64,000 nt of DNA from Stomorhina lunata (GCA_933228675.1 OW121740.1:128481799-128545798); one strand, 5' to 3'. Shown: positions 11,541 to 24,368, counted from the first letter of the stretch. Notes: a model not told the origin generated them from the sequence alone. Program-made: numbers and translations.

Positions 11541-12510
11541 ACAGTCCATCATTTAAGCTAACAAAATATTCGTTCACAGCCTTTCTTTATCGTAAGCAGC
11601 TGTAATTGTGTTTGTCATAGTCATTATCATTGTCATCATTGTATTTAAACGAAAAAGCTCTCGTATGTGTTAAATATGCTGCTGGTATTAGCTTTTGCTA
11701 AAGCCTAAACGACTTTAAACCATGAGCTGAATATTTATTTATTTGTTAGCCTCGCTTTAACCTGTCTCGGTTCATATACATACATAAACTGGTAGATTCT
11801 GATAATTGTCTTAACAAATGTTTTATATGTTTATTTAAACACATAATAGTGAACCTGAACATGTATGAGTTGAAAATAGCCAGCCATAAAGTTGAGAAAA
11901 TTAGGCCAAACAATTTAATAGTGAATTGTTAGAAGAAAAATAAAAAAGTCATATAAGCTATAGCTCCAGCTTAGTTGTGGCCAACGTTCGAGGTAGTTTG
12001 TGGCATACGACTAACTACAAAATCAAACATTTTTACTAGTTTTCCTCTAAATTTACAGAGTTGTTTGTTTATTTTATTACTGACAATTAAATGCGTTTTC
12101 TTCATTTTTTTTTTTACTTCATCTTCGAAGATTTTAGATTATTCGCTCTGCATTATCCAATTCTTGGGGAAGACTAGAAGAACATTTCTTTTTATTTCCT
12201 TTAAAGTGAAAGACTTTTTTCGTGCTCTGCTGGACGTATTGATTTAATTGTAAAAGAGCCAGATTCTGGTTTCATATTAATTAGCAGGAAGTAAATTTTC
12301 TAATTAAAAGAAATTAATTTGAGAAGATATTGAACAGGTTGTCTAAAAAGACAAGTGGTACGAGGAGTCTAAATTAGGTGCTGACAGTGTTTGAAAAGTG
12401 GTTGGAAGCAGGTTTAAAAATAGCAACAAACTAAACTATTTGGTGTCAGGAAGAATTAATAGGAAAGATACAAATTAGGTAAAGTGTAGCACATGATTTA
12501 CTTAGTTTAT
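11541..12510. other. AT-rich single-copy DNA between two 12-bp arrays
   Basis: No gene recognised. A 90-codon open frame (+ strand, 11975-12247) is phenylalanine and serine rich with no motif. The last bases grade into decayed 12-bp units. Confidence 0.5.
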
Positions 12511-15500
12511 AGGATCAGTCTAAGTGTTAGTCTATTTGTGAGTTATGTTTTAGTCCATGTTTAAGTCGTTTGTTCATTAGACAATGTCACAGTCTATGTC
12601 TTAATATATATCTTAGTCTACGTCTTAGCCTATGTCTTAGTCTATGTCTTAGTCTAGGTCTTAGTTTATATCTTAGTCTATGTCTTAGTCTATGTCTTAG
12701 TCTATGTCTTAGTCTGTGTCTTAGTCTATGTCTTAGTCTATGTCTTAGTCTATGTCTTAGTCTATGTCTTAGTCTATGTCTTAGTCTATGTCTTAGTCTA
12801 TGTCTTAGTCTATGTCTTAGTCTATGTCTTAGTCTATGTCTTAGTCTATGTCTTAGTCTATGTCTTAGTCTATGTCTTAGTCTATGTCTTAGTCTATGTC
12901 TTAGTCTATGTCTTAGTCTATGTCTTAGTCTATGTCTTAGTCTATGTCTTAGTCTATGTCTTAGTTTATGTCTTAGTCTATGTCTTAGTCTATGTGTTAG
13001 TCTATGTCTTAGTCTATGTCTTAGTCTATGTCTTAGTCTATGTCTTAGTCTATGTCTTAGTCTATGTCTTAGTCTATGTCTTAGTCTATGTCTTAGTCTA
13101 TGTCTTAGCCTATGTCTTAGTCTATGTCTTAGTCTATGTCTTAGTCTATGTCTTAGTCTATGTCTTAGTCTATGTCTTAGTCTATGTCTTAGTCTATGTC
13201 TTAGTCTATGTCTTAGTCTATGACTTAGTCTATGTCTTAGTATATGTCTTAGTCTATGTCTTAGTCTATGATTTAGTCTATGTCTTAGTCTATGTCTTAG
13301 TCTATGTCTTCGTCTATGTCTTAATCTATGTCTTAGTCTATGTCTTAGTCTATGTCTTAGTCTATGTCTTAGTCTATGTCTTAGTCTATGTCTTAGTCTA
13401 TGTCTTAGTCTATGTCTTAGTCTATGTCTTAGTCTATGTCTTAGTCAATGTCTTAGTCTATGTCTTAGTCTATGTCTTAGTCTATGTCTTAGTCTATGTC
13501 TTAGTCTATGTCTTAGTCTATGTCTTAGTCTATGTCTTAGTCTATGTCTTAGTCTATGTCTTAGTCTATGTCTTAGTCTATGTCTAAGTCTATGTTTTAG
13601 TCTATGTCTTAGTCTATGTCTTAGTCTATGTCTTAGTCTATGTCTTAGTCTATGTCTTAGTCTATGTCTTAGTCTATGTCTTAGTCTATGTCTTAGTCTA
13701 TGTCTTAGTCTATGTCTTAGTCTATGTCTTAGTCTATGTCTTAGTCTATGTCTTAGTCTATGTCTTAGTCTATGTCTTAGTCTATGTCTTAGTCTATGTC
13801 TTAGTCTATGTCTTAGTCTATGTCTTAGTCTATGTCTTAGTCTATGTCTTAGTCTATGTCTCAGTCTATTTCTTCGTCTATGTCTTAGCCTATGTCTTAG
13901 TCTATGTCTTAGTCCATGTCTTAGTCCATGTCTTAGTCCATGTCTTAGTCTATGTCTTAGTCTATGTCTTAGTCTATGTCTTAGTCTATGTCTTAGTCTA
14001 TGTCTTAGTCTATGTCTTAGTCTATGTCTTAGTCTATGTCTTAGTCTATGTCTTAGTCTATGTCTCAGTCTATTTCTTCGTCTATGTCTTAGCCTTTGTC
14101 TTAGTCTATGTCTTAGTCCATGTCTTAGTCCATATCTTAGTCCATGTCTTAGTCTATGTCTTAGTCTATGTCTTAGTCTATGTCTTAGTCTATGTCTTAG
14201 TCTATGTCTTAGTCTATGTCTTAGTCTATGTCTTAGTCTATGTCTTAGTCTATGTCTTAGTCTATGTCTTAGTCTATGTCTTAGTCTATGTCTTAGTCTA
14301 TGTCTTAGTCTATTTCTTAGTCTATGTCTTAGTCTATGTCTTAGTCTATGTCTTAGTCTATGTCTTAGTCTATGTCTTAGTCTATGTCTTAGTCTATGTC
14401 TTAGTCTATGTCTTAGTCTATGTCTTAGTCTATGTCTTAGTCTATGTCTTAGTCTATGTCTTAGTCTATGTCTTAGTCTATGTCTTAGTCTATGTCTTAG
14501 TCTATGTCTTAGTCTATGTCTTAGTCTATGTCTTAGTCTATGTCTTAGTCTATGTCTTAGTCTATGTCTTAGTCTATGTCTTAGTCTATGTCTTAGTCTA
14601 TGTCTTAGTCTATGTCTTAGTCTATGTCTTAGTCTATGTCTTAGTCTATGTCTTAGTCTATGTCTTAGTCTATGTCTTAGTCTATGTCTTAGTCTATGTC
14701 TTAGTCTATGTCTTAGTCTATGTCTTAGTCTATGTCTTAGTCTATGTCTTAGTCTATGTCTTAGTCTATGTCTTAGTCTATGTCTTAGTCTATGTCTTAG
14801 TCTATGTCTTAGTCTATGTCTTAGTCTATGTCTTAGTCTATGTCTTAGTCTATGTCTTAGTCTATGTCTTAGTCTATGTCTTAGTCTATGTCTTAGTCTA
14901 TGTCTTAGTCTATGTCTTAGTCTATGTCTTAGTCTATGTCTTAGTCTATGTCTTAGTCTATGTCTTAGTCTATGTCTTAGTCTATGTCTTAGTCTATGTC
15001 TTAGTCTATGTCTTAGTCTATGTCTTAGTCTATGTCTTAGTCTATGTCTTAGTCTATGTCTTAGTCTATGTCTTAGTCTATGTCTTAGTCTATGTCTTAG
15101 TCTATGTCTTAGTCTATGTCTTAGTCTATGTCTTAGTCTATGTCTTAGTCTATGTCTTAGTCTATGTCTTAGTCTATGTCTTAGTCTATGTCTTAGTCTA
15201 TGTCTTAGTCTATGTCTTAGTCTATGTCTTAGTCTATGTCTTAGTCTATGTCTTAGTCTATGTCTTAGTCTATGTCTTAGTCTATGTCTTAGTCTATGTC
15301 TTAGTCTATGTCTTAGTCTATGTCTTAGTCTATGTCTTAGTCTATGTCTTAGTCTATGTCTTAGTCTATGTCTTAGTCTATGTCTTAGTCTATGTCTTAG
15401 TCTATGTCTTAGTCTATGTCTTAGTCTATGTCTTAGTCTATGTCTTAGTCTATGTCTTAGTCTATGTCTTAGTCTATGTCTTAGTCTATGTCTTAGTCTA

Positions 15501-16565
15501 TGTCTTAGTCTATGTCTTAGTCTATGTCTTAGTCTATGTCTTAGTCTATGTCTTAGTCTATGTCTTAGTCTATGTCTTAGTCTATGTCTTAGTCTATGTC
15601 TTAGTCTATGTCTTAGTCTATGTCTTAGTCTATGTCTTAGTCTATGTCTTAGTCTATGTCTTAGTCTATGTCTTAGTCTATGTCTTAGTCTATGTCTTAG
15701 TCTATGTCTTAGTCTATGTCTTAGTCTATGTCTTAGTCTATGTCTTAGTCTATGTCTTAGTCTATGTCTTAGTCTATGTCTTAGTCTATGTCTTAGTCTA
15801 TGTCTTAGTCTATGTCTTAGTCTATGTCTTAGTCTATGTCTTAGTCTATGTCTTAGTCTATGTCTTAGTCTATGTCTTAGTCTATGTCTTAGTCTATGTC
15901 TTAGTCTATGTCTTAGTCTATGTCTTAGTCTATGTCTTAGTCTATGTCTTAGTCTATGTCTTAGTCTATGTCTTAGTCTATGTCTTAGTCTATGTCTTAG
16001 TCTATGTCTTAGTCTATGTCTTAGTCTATGTCTTAGTCTATGTCTTAGTCTATGTCTTAGTCTATGTCTTAGTCTATGTCTTAGTCTATGTCTTAGTCTA
16101 TGTCTTAGTCTATGTCTTAGTCTATGTCTTAGTCTATGTCTTAGTCTATGTCTTAGTCTATGTCTTAGTCTATGTCTTAGTCTATGTCTTAGTCTATGTC
16201 TTAGTCTATGTCTTAGTCTATGTCTTAGTCTATGTCTTAGTCTATGTCTTAGTCTATGTCTTAGTCTATGTCTTAGTCTATGTCTTAGTCTATGTCTTAG
16301 TCTATGTCTTAGTCTATGTCTTAGTCTATGTCTTAGTCTATGTCTTAGTCTATGTCTTAGTCTATGTCTTAGTCTATGTCTTAGTCTATGTCTTAGTCTA
16401 TGTCTTAGTCTATTTCTTAGTCTATGTCTTAGTCTATGTCTTAGTCTATGTCTTAGTATATGTCTTAGTCTATGTCTTAGTCTATGTCTTAGTCTATATC
16501 TTAGTCTATGTCTTAGTCTTTGTCTTAGATTATGTTTTAGCTTATGATTTAGTCTATGTTTGGGT
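12511..16565. repeat. 12-bp satellite array B2
   Basis: About 335 copies of TATGTCTTAGTC. Edges are decayed (12511-12680 and 16480-16565). A 204-bp (17-unit) higher-order duplication is marked by TCTCAGTCTATTTCTTCG at about 13859 and again at about 14063, each followed by a run of CCATGTCTTAGT units. From about 14317 to 16411 I see no substitution. The 1065-codon minus-strand frame across this array, encoding Arg-Leu-Arg-His repeats, is a by-product of the period. Confidence 0.98.
14317..16411. repeat. perfectly homogeneous block of the 12-bp satellite
   Basis: About 2.1 kb (roughly 174 units) with no visible base change, bounded on both sides by the same variant, TATTTCTTAGTC (near 14311 and 16411). 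Either a very recent expansion or a region where the assembler filled a collapsed repeat. Confidence 0.85.
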
Positions 16566-18082
16566 GTGTGTCTTATGCTACATTTAGACCTATTTTTAAT
16601 TTTTTTTAGCTCTTTACTTATCTTAAAATTTTTATTCATCATTTTTTTTCGTTAAAGACATCTAACACACCCCAAGTCATCTGTTAATCCAACTTTCCAC
16701 CTAATCATGTGCTAAAAACGATCGTATTTATTTAATTACTTTCGCATGTCAAATTTCAATTTTACACTTTTCCAAGAATTTACCCATAAAGTTTACCGCT
16801 AAATATTTAGAAATTTAAAACACTTTTCTAAAAGCATAAAAGCTCTACTCTAAAAGCGATAAAATCTTACCTCACACACGTTGATGGAAAATTTTTATTG
16901 AACACTTTGAAAAGTGTTAGTTTTTTTACTCTAGTTCCCAATTAATCACAGTTTCTTAGAGATCGGTTTTATGGCGCTTAAAAGTGTTTAAAAGTCTTTA
17001 ATAAAAACCCCAAATTCCTGGGGAAATTACATTAATTGTTTTTTTTTTTTAGAGATAATCTTTAATATAAAGTTTTTCTATTAAGCAAACAATGGATGGG
17101 GCTTTTAAGAACGTAGACTAAGAAGTTGGTAGAGTGTAATAAATCAAGATTAATGAAGGCTATAAATTAGTTAGGAAAATTAATAAGGTTTAGGCAAACA
17201 AAGAACAATGTTTTTCACGTTAAATAAGTGGGGATAAAATTATGTATTTTAAGAAAGAAGCCTTTAAGCTTCATGTAGGTACTTTCTTTTTTATATAACT
17301 GATAAATTTGTGAAGTTTAATAACTCCCTCCCGAAAAGCTTTTATACGATTTTCTTTCAAAGTATGATTTGCCTCTAAAAAAATTTAAACAAATTCTTAG
17401 GCTAAGACAAGTATTTGTATAAGTTAAAAAAAATATGAACTTTAAGAATATCGTAATCACTTTAATAAGAAATGAGCTTTGGATGATCATACTATTATTG
17501 ATACCACCATTTTCTATCTTCAAGTGTATGAAGCCAGTTTTCCCATGAGTCCTTAGCAAGAACATTCTTTACAGGTTTCATGTCTACTAAAAAAATACAT
17601 TTTTTTATATTAAATTCTTTGTCTTAACCAAAAACCTAACACTTTATCTTAAATTAATGATAATAACAGTTACAGGCATTTTTTCTAATAAATTTCTTAT
17701 ATTAAATTCATTAATTGTTTAAGCCTGATAAAGCAGTAAAACAAACTTCAATAATGTCTTCAATAAATCGAGATTTTTCTTTTGTAATTCATAAAAGAAA
17801 ATTTTCCTTCACAAAATTAAGTGTCGGTTTTTGTAAAGGAAGATAGCTTCAGGTGGAAAATGGGGTCAATGTGATAATGATCCCATGTGTGGTGTAAGAA
17901 TCGGCAAGAAAAAAAGTGTTGAAAAAAACGAAATAACTTAAGTTGAGGACAATGATACTTTGATTAAGTATAAACGGTTAAATAAAATTGAAAATATTTT
18001 TCTTTTAAGGAAAGAGAAATTTTTAGTTTCCAATACAGGAAGATTTAGCAAACTACAATAATGGCAAGTGTTTGGAAAAATT

Positions 18083-18112
18083 GAATGGGAAATCTTGTGA
18101 CACATAATTATT
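18083..18112. repeat. 30-bp unique segment duplicated into array A5
   Basis: The stretch beginning GAATGGGAAATCTTGTGACA and ending CATAATTATT occurs here in single-copy DNA and again, exactly, at 18841-18870 inside the satellite. Both copies are preceded by GAAAAAT, a possible microhomology. Confidence 0.95.
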
Positions 18113-18228
18113 TTAAACTTTGGCATAAGCAAAGTTTGGTGATCAGCTTAAAAAAAGAGTTGCTTGAGAAGATAATTAAACTTTCAGATTTAAAAAATTT
18201 TTAATTTTTTTTATAAATATTTTTTAAT

Positions 18229-18257
18229 TTTACTTCTTTTCTTTTTTGCAGGTATGT
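18229..18257 (+). promoter_or_regulatory. candidate recursive (zero-exon) splice site
   Basis: A long pyrimidine tract (CTTCTTTTCTTTTTTG) leads to CAG followed directly by GTATGT, junction after 18251. This is the layout of a ratchet point that divides long introns in flies: a 3' splice site joined to a 5' splice site. Sequence alone is weak evidence in AT-rich DNA. It would support a + strand host gene running across the window. Confidence 0.3.
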
Positions 18258-18430
18258 TTTCTGTAGCAATATATAAACGAGCATAAGGTAAATTCACTTA
18301 AACCTTACTTGATTAATCGGTATGATAATTTAATTATATATAGTACTTATTTAATTAATTTGAATAACATACTCCTTACAAAGAGCCATCATTTGCTCTG
18401 AGTGCATTTTAGTTTTTGCAAAAACTTTCT

Positions 18431-21415
18431 TTATCAAAAATTTTTCTATAGAAAATTTTGCAATAAAAAATTTTTCTACACAAATTTTTTCATCAAAACT
18501 TTTTCTATAGCAAAATTTTTCGAAAAATATTTCTAGCGAAAATTTTTCTATAAAAAAATATTTCTAGCGAAAATTTTTCTATAGAAAAATATTTCTAGCG
18601 AAAATTTTTCTATTGACAAATATTTCTAGCGAAAATTTTTCTATAGAAAAATATTTCTAACGAAAATTTTTGTATAGAAAAATATTTCTAACGAAAATTT
18701 TTCTATAGAAAAATATTTCTAACGAAAATTTTTGTATAGAAAAATATTTCTAACGAAAATTTTTCTATAGAAAAATATTTCTAACGAAAATTTTTCTATA
18801 GAAAAATATTTCTAACGAAAATTTTTCTATAGAAAAATATGAATGGGAAATCTTGTGACACATAATTATTAAATAATATTAAATATTTCCAACGAAAATT
18901 TTTCTATAGAAAAATATTTCTAACGAAAATTTTTCTATAGAAAAATATTCCTAACGAAAATTTTTCTATAGAAAAATATTTCTAACGAAAATTTTTCTAT
19001 AGAAAAATATTTCTAACGAAAATTTTTCTATAGAAAAATATTTCTAACGAAAATTTTTCTATAGAAAAATATTTCTAACGAAAATTTTTCTATAGAAAAA
19101 TATTTCTAACGAAAATTTTTCTATAGAAAAATATTTCTAACGAAAATTTTTCTATAGAAAAATATTTCTAACGAAAATTTTTCTATAGAAAAATATTTCT
19201 AACGAAAATTTTTCTATAGAAAAATATTTCTAACGAAAATTTTTCTATAGAAAAATATTTCTAACGAAAATTTTTCTATAGAAAAATATTTCTAACGAAA
19301 ATTTTTCTATAGAAAAATATTTCTAACGAAAATTTTTCTATAGAAAAATATTTCTAACGAAAATTTTTCCATAGAAAAATATTTCTATCGAAAATTTTTC
19401 TATAGAAAAATATTTCTATCGAAAATTTTTCTATAGAAAAATATTTCTATCGAAAATTTTTCTATAGAAAAATATTTCTATCGAAAATTTTTCTATAGAA
19501 AAATATTTCTATCGAAAATTTTTCTATAGAAAAATATTTCTATCGAAAATTTTTCTATAGAAAAATATTTCTATCGAAAATTTTTCTATAGAAAAATATT
19601 TCTATCAAAAATTTTTCTATAGAAAAATATTTCTATCGAAAATTTTTCTATAGAAAAATATTTCTATCGAAAATTTTTCTATAGAAAAATATTTCTATCG
19701 AAAATTTTTCTATAGAAAAATATTTCTATCGAAAATTTTTCTATAGAAAAATATTTCTATCGAAAATTTTTCTATAGAAAAATATTTCTATCGAAAATTT
19801 TTCTATAGAAAAATATTTCTATCGAAAATTTTTCTATAGAAAAATATTTCTATCGAAAATTTTTCTATAGAAAAATATTTCTATCGAAAATTTTTCTATA
19901 GAAAAATATTTCTATCGAAAATTTTTCTATAGAAAAATATTTCTATCGAAAATTTTTCTATAGAAAAATATTTCTATCGAAAATTTTTCTATAGAAAAAT
20001 ATTTCTATCGAAAATTTTTCTATAGAAAAATATTTCTATCGAAAATTTTTCTATAGAAAAATATTTCTATCGAAAATTTTTCTATAGAAAAATATTTCTA
20101 TCGAAAATTTTTCTATAGAAAAATATTTCTATCGAAAATTTTTCTATAGAAAAATATTTCTATCGAAAATTTTTCTATAGAAAAATATTTCTATCGAAAA
20201 TTTTTCTATAGAAAAATATTTCTATCGAAAATTTTTCTATAGAAAAATATTTCTATCGAAAATTTTTCTATAGAAAAATATTTCTATCGAAAATTTTTCT
20301 ATAGAAAAATATTTCTATCGAAAATTTTTCTCTAGAAAAATATTTCTATCGAAAATTTTTCTATAGAAAAATATTTCTATCGAAAATTTTTCTATAGAAA
20401 AATATTTCTATCGAAAATTTTTCTATAGAAAAATATTTCTATCGAAAATTTTTCTATAGAGAAATATTTCTATCGAAAATTTTTCTATAGAAAAATATTT
20501 CTAGCGAAAATTTTTCTATATAAAAATATTTCTATCGAAAATTTTTCTATAGAAAAATATTTCTATCGAAAATTTTTCTATAGAAAAATATTTCTATGGA
20601 AAATTTTTCTATAGAAAAATATTTCTATCGAAAATTTTTCTATAGAAAAATATTTCTATCGAAAATTTTTCTATAGAAAAATATTTCTATCGAAAATTTT
20701 TCTATAGAAAAATATTTCTATCGAAAATTTTTCTATAGAAAAATATTTCTATCGAAAATTTTTCTATAGAAAAATATTTCTATCGAAAATTTTTCTATAG
20801 AAAAATATTTCTATCGAAAATTTTTCTATAGAAAAATATTTCTATCGAAAATTTTTCTATAGAAAAATATTTCTATCGAAAATTTTTCTATAGAAAAATA
20901 TTTCTATCGAAAATTTTTCTATAGAAAAATATTTCTATCGAAAATTTTTCTATAGAAAAATATTTCTATCGAAAATTTTTCTATAGAAAAATATTTCTAT
21001 CGAAAATTTTTCTATAGAAAAATATTTCTATCGAAAATTTTTCTATAGAAAAATATTTCTATCGAAAATTTTTCTATAGAAAAATATTTCTATCGAAAAT
21101 TTTTCTATAGAAAAATATTTCTATCGAAAATTTTTCTATAGAAAAATATTTCTATCGAAAATTTTTCTATAGAAAAATATTTCTATCGAAAATTTTTCTA
21201 TAGAAAAATATTTCTATCGAAAATTTTTCTATAGAAAAATATTTCTATCGAAAATTTTTCTATAGAAAAATATTTCTATCGAAAATTTTTCTATAGAAAA
21301 ATATTTCTATCGAAAATTTTTCTATAGAAAAATATTTCTATCGAAAATTTTTCTATAGAAAAATATTTCTATCGAAAATTTTTCTATAGAAAAATATTTC
21401 TATCGAAAATTTTTC
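18431..21415. repeat. 31-bp satellite array A5
   Basis: About 96 monomers: core TTTTCTATAGAAAA plus partner ATATTTCTATCGAAAAT. The partner is itself core-like (TTTCTATCGAAA), so the monomer looks like a diverged dimer of a 15-16 bp half-unit. Three subfamilies occur in order along the array: CTAGCG (about 18530-18650), CTAACG (about 18655-19375) and CTATCG (about 19380 to the end). Decayed copies mark both edges. One interruption, at 18841-18890. Confidence 0.97.
18841..18890. other. non-satellite patch inside array A5
   Basis: Bases 18841-18870 are an exact copy of 18083-18112, 758 bp upstream outside the array. Then comes AAATAATATTAAATATTTCC, which merges back into the monomer. The satellite has the CTAACG form on both sides, so the event occurred within an existing block. 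Confidence 0.92.
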
Positions 21416-23040
21416 GATAAAAATTGTTTCTATAGAGAAATTAAAATATATATATTTTTCTATAGACATGTTTTCTATTTAAATGATTTTCTTTAAAAAT
21501 AACAAAAATTTTTAATTTACACTTTATACATATATCTAATTTAAACCTTATCTTTAAATGATCACATAATCATAAAAACAAATCCTTTTAAAAAAACATC
21601 ACTGACATTTTAATTTATCTGCTTAAATTTCAAACAAATTCCTTACAAATTCCCACCCACTCTTTTAATGATTTCATACAACCTTAAAACTCTTTCCTAA
21701 TTTAGTTCTGATTATAGAAATAACACTTTAAAAATCACTTGACACCTCCATGACATTGCAACAAATTGTTGCTTTCAAAAATGTGACAATCACAACAAAA
21801 CTAACAAATTAGATTCACATAACACACATGCTCAATTTACTTTGTGCAACATGTTGCCAACAATTGTCACTAACAAGTGTGAAGGTGTGTGGGCTAAGAA
21901 GAAGTAAAACTGATTTTTCAATTTATTTTGGGAAATATAAGAAAAAAATACTTAATTCTGTATAAAAAGTAACAGCCAAATGACATCTGAGCTCAGTGGG
22001 ATACATTGGGAAAATAAATACATATTGCATGTTTATTATTTTAAAATTAGTAAATATGTTATAAAAATATTAGTATCAATCTATTTTTTTTTTTGTTTTT
22101 GTGAAGTTGCTTTTTCTGTTAATTTTTTTTAGTTATTTTCCACAAATTAATGTTAACACTTTTGTAGCTTTATCTAATATTAATGACTTTGTGTTGGTGT
22201 TAGAATTGTTTTTTTTTTTCGTACACAATAACTAAAGAAGGTTTTAGGTCATCTTAAAGGTTGGCAACTTTGCTCTTAATTTCTCAATTCTTGCCCACTT
22301 TAGTTTAGAAAAATAGGTTTACATTCTTAATAGACATTTTTACTTTCAAAAACATGTTGGCTTATGACAGAAAAGTATTAAAAAGCTTTAGGCTTTTTAT
22401 GATGTTCTTTCGTTCATTAAATCATAAAATATAGTAGAATGAAAATATGTTACCCATATAAAAGCACCTTAAAATTTTAAATAAAATTGTGAAAAAATAT
22501 TAAAGAAATAAAAATGTGATACAAGAAAATCACAATGTGAACACATTATGATCACGGCACCATTAATAATGCATCGAATCAAAGACTCCTTAATATAAAG
22601 TTGTTGCACTTCCATACATTGATTTGAAGTATGGTCGTTTTAAAAAGTCCCATAAAAATAAAATTATACCGCTTTTACTTTAATTCGGAGACAACTAATA
22701 GAGACGATTATTCAATGAGAGAAAGCTAAGGCATACACACGTGCACATGAAATGTATCTTGGTTTGTGAGATTATGTGTTTTCCATTGTTCCTTATCCAC
22801 TTTAATTTCACTTTTGACAGAAAAAAATGAATGATGTGCAATATCTTTATACTATGGAGTCTTTGATTGAATGAAAAGTCCAAGAACTAATTTAGAACAC
22901 AGAAATTATTAGTATCATTCAACATAATCCATATCGCTTTAATATTTCAATATCACTTTTGTAAAACGATATATCTTTTGCCTCAAAATAGGCCTCAGTT
23001 TCAACGAAAACTTGTTTATTGGTGGAAAATAAAGCTATTG
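21416..23040. other. AT-rich single-copy DNA
   Basis: No gene or element recognised. Around 21720-21900 base composition is more balanced, with CA-rich words and CAACAAATTGTTG-type short palindromes, but no coding frame. A 62-codon minus-strand frame at 22695-22883 has no motif. Confidence 0.5.
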
Positions 23041-23300
23041 ACCGAAACTGCAACGTCTGTTAAATATATAAGTTGCGGTTGCAAGCGGGCGTATGTCTCG
23101 GACCAAGCGGTTCGCTATGCGAACGTAGCTTAGCACTTACGATGTTTTAAGAATGGAAAGAAACAACATTACAGAATATACTACTCCAAGGGTTAATCAT
23201 GCGAGCAATCCCAATACTACGGCAGCTGGCACAAGGATTTTGAATAAGCCTAATCTATGCGAGAACATTCTAATAAATGAAACAAATTCAATCTGAAGAT
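23041..23300 (+). other. GC-richer fragment with a 47-codon frame, possible retroelement 5' end
   Basis: Clearly less AT-rich than its surroundings. It starts near GTTGCGGTTGCAAGCGGGCG, contains a perfect small hairpin (GTTCGC, TAT, GCGAAC at about 23110), and holds an ATG frame at 23153-23296 of 47 residues beginning MERNNITEYTTPRVNHASNP. Composition (Asn, Thr rich, few repeats) looks more like decayed coding DNA than intron. It could be the leader and start of a retroelement ORF cut off by a stop; I cannot assign a family. Confidence 0.25.
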
Positions 23301-24231
23301 ATCGGACCATAAAACTTAATATAGGTCTGAAGAAAGCTTGAAACTTGCGACGAAACTGAAAAATTAGAATAGCTTAGACGTCTTTGACCCCGGAAAAAAG
23401 GGTTAAGTCTACCAAATTTTTAAAAAGAAAATCCGTTTATATTTTCCATAGTATGAGTAATTTTATTCCATAGAAACATTGTTAAAATTAAACATAAATA
23501 AGATTAAACATAAATAAGATCAAATTATGATCAAAAAATTACCTTTTTTTGCGAAATTCGCCGAATTCTAACACAAGGTAAGGGGAATTGGTTAACATAT
23601 CGACCTCAATTTTTTGAGTTTTATTGTCTTATTTATCTATTTGAACACACCGATGAGCAAACTTCAAATTTGTAATATTTGTTTAACAAAATTTTCGAAA
23701 AATTAAAAAATGAGCCCACCTGAAATAAATGACAAATTTTCGAATATGAAAAAAACTAAGTAAATATTTTTATATTTTAACAAAATTTAACTATTAAGTA
23801 CTTACAAGTCTTGAAATGATAAGTCATGTCTGACTTTGCCAGTTTTTGTCTCACGTAATTTTTTTGGCGGTTTATCCTAAGGCGTGTTGTCAAGGACACG
23901 AATTTTAGGGGAGAAATAGCAATAACTCCAAAACTGTTTTATGGATTTCAAATTTTTATGACTTCAAGGAAAGTTTAATTAGTTCGCTTTTAGATTGCAT
24001 TGTCTTTTCTTTTACAAATATATCAAAAATAGTTGAAATGTAGCAAAAGCTGAAAATACTCTAATTTTTCCCCATACAAATGGGCTCAAAAACTTTTGGG
24101 CCCGTTGCGCGGACTCGTATCCTAAAAAAAAAATCTATAATATTTTACCCACGTCCGTTTGACATAATTTGGCCATATAATTTATCTATTAGAAGTCAAT
24201 TAGAGACTAAAGTCAAAAAACGACCTACCCT
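23301..24231. other. unassigned DNA, perhaps old transposon debris
   Basis: Moderately AT-rich, no open frame of note. Text such as ATAACTCCAAAACTG followed by ATGGATTTCAAATTTT resembles the style of the neighbouring inverted-repeat elements, but I found no terminal repeats and no second copy in the window. Confidence 0.35.
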
Positions 24232-24363
24232 AATATATATCGTCACCTAAAGTGCAAAAGGGCGTAACTATACTTCTATTTTCTTGCAGGAGAAGCAAAA
24301 AACGTTATAACTTATAAACCTTAAGGAACATTAAATCCAAGTTTTGGAATTGGCTTAACAAGC

Positions 24364-24368
24364 CATCA
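24364..24368. repeat. target-site duplication, left copy
   Basis: CATCA directly before the CACAGTGG end of the foldback element; repeated at 28255-28259. The empty relative at about 42930 has a single CATCA between AGC and GCAAAG. Confidence 0.85.

Larger units (their letters stand above)
16566..18430. other. AT-rich single-copy DNA
   Basis: No gene recognised; open frames of 82 codons (minus, 17317-17565) and 64 codons (minus, 17938-18132) have no recognisable domain. Contains the source of the 30-bp patch later found inside array A5 (18083-18112) and a juxtaposed splice-site motif at 18229-18257. Confidence 0.5.

Noticed and set aside
9271..16565. Telomeric repeat
   Set aside because: The unit is not TTAGG-like, and arrays are internal and flanked by single-copy DNA on both sides.
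13445..16642. 1065-codon minus-strand frame of Arg-Leu-Arg-His repeats, and long Tyr-Val-Leu-Val or Cys-Leu-Ser-Leu frames in all 12-bp arrays
   Set aside because: The 12-bp unit is divisible by three and has no stop in three of six frames, so frames stay open by arithmetic. Frames start and stop at array edges or variants, and no promoter or splice context supports translation.
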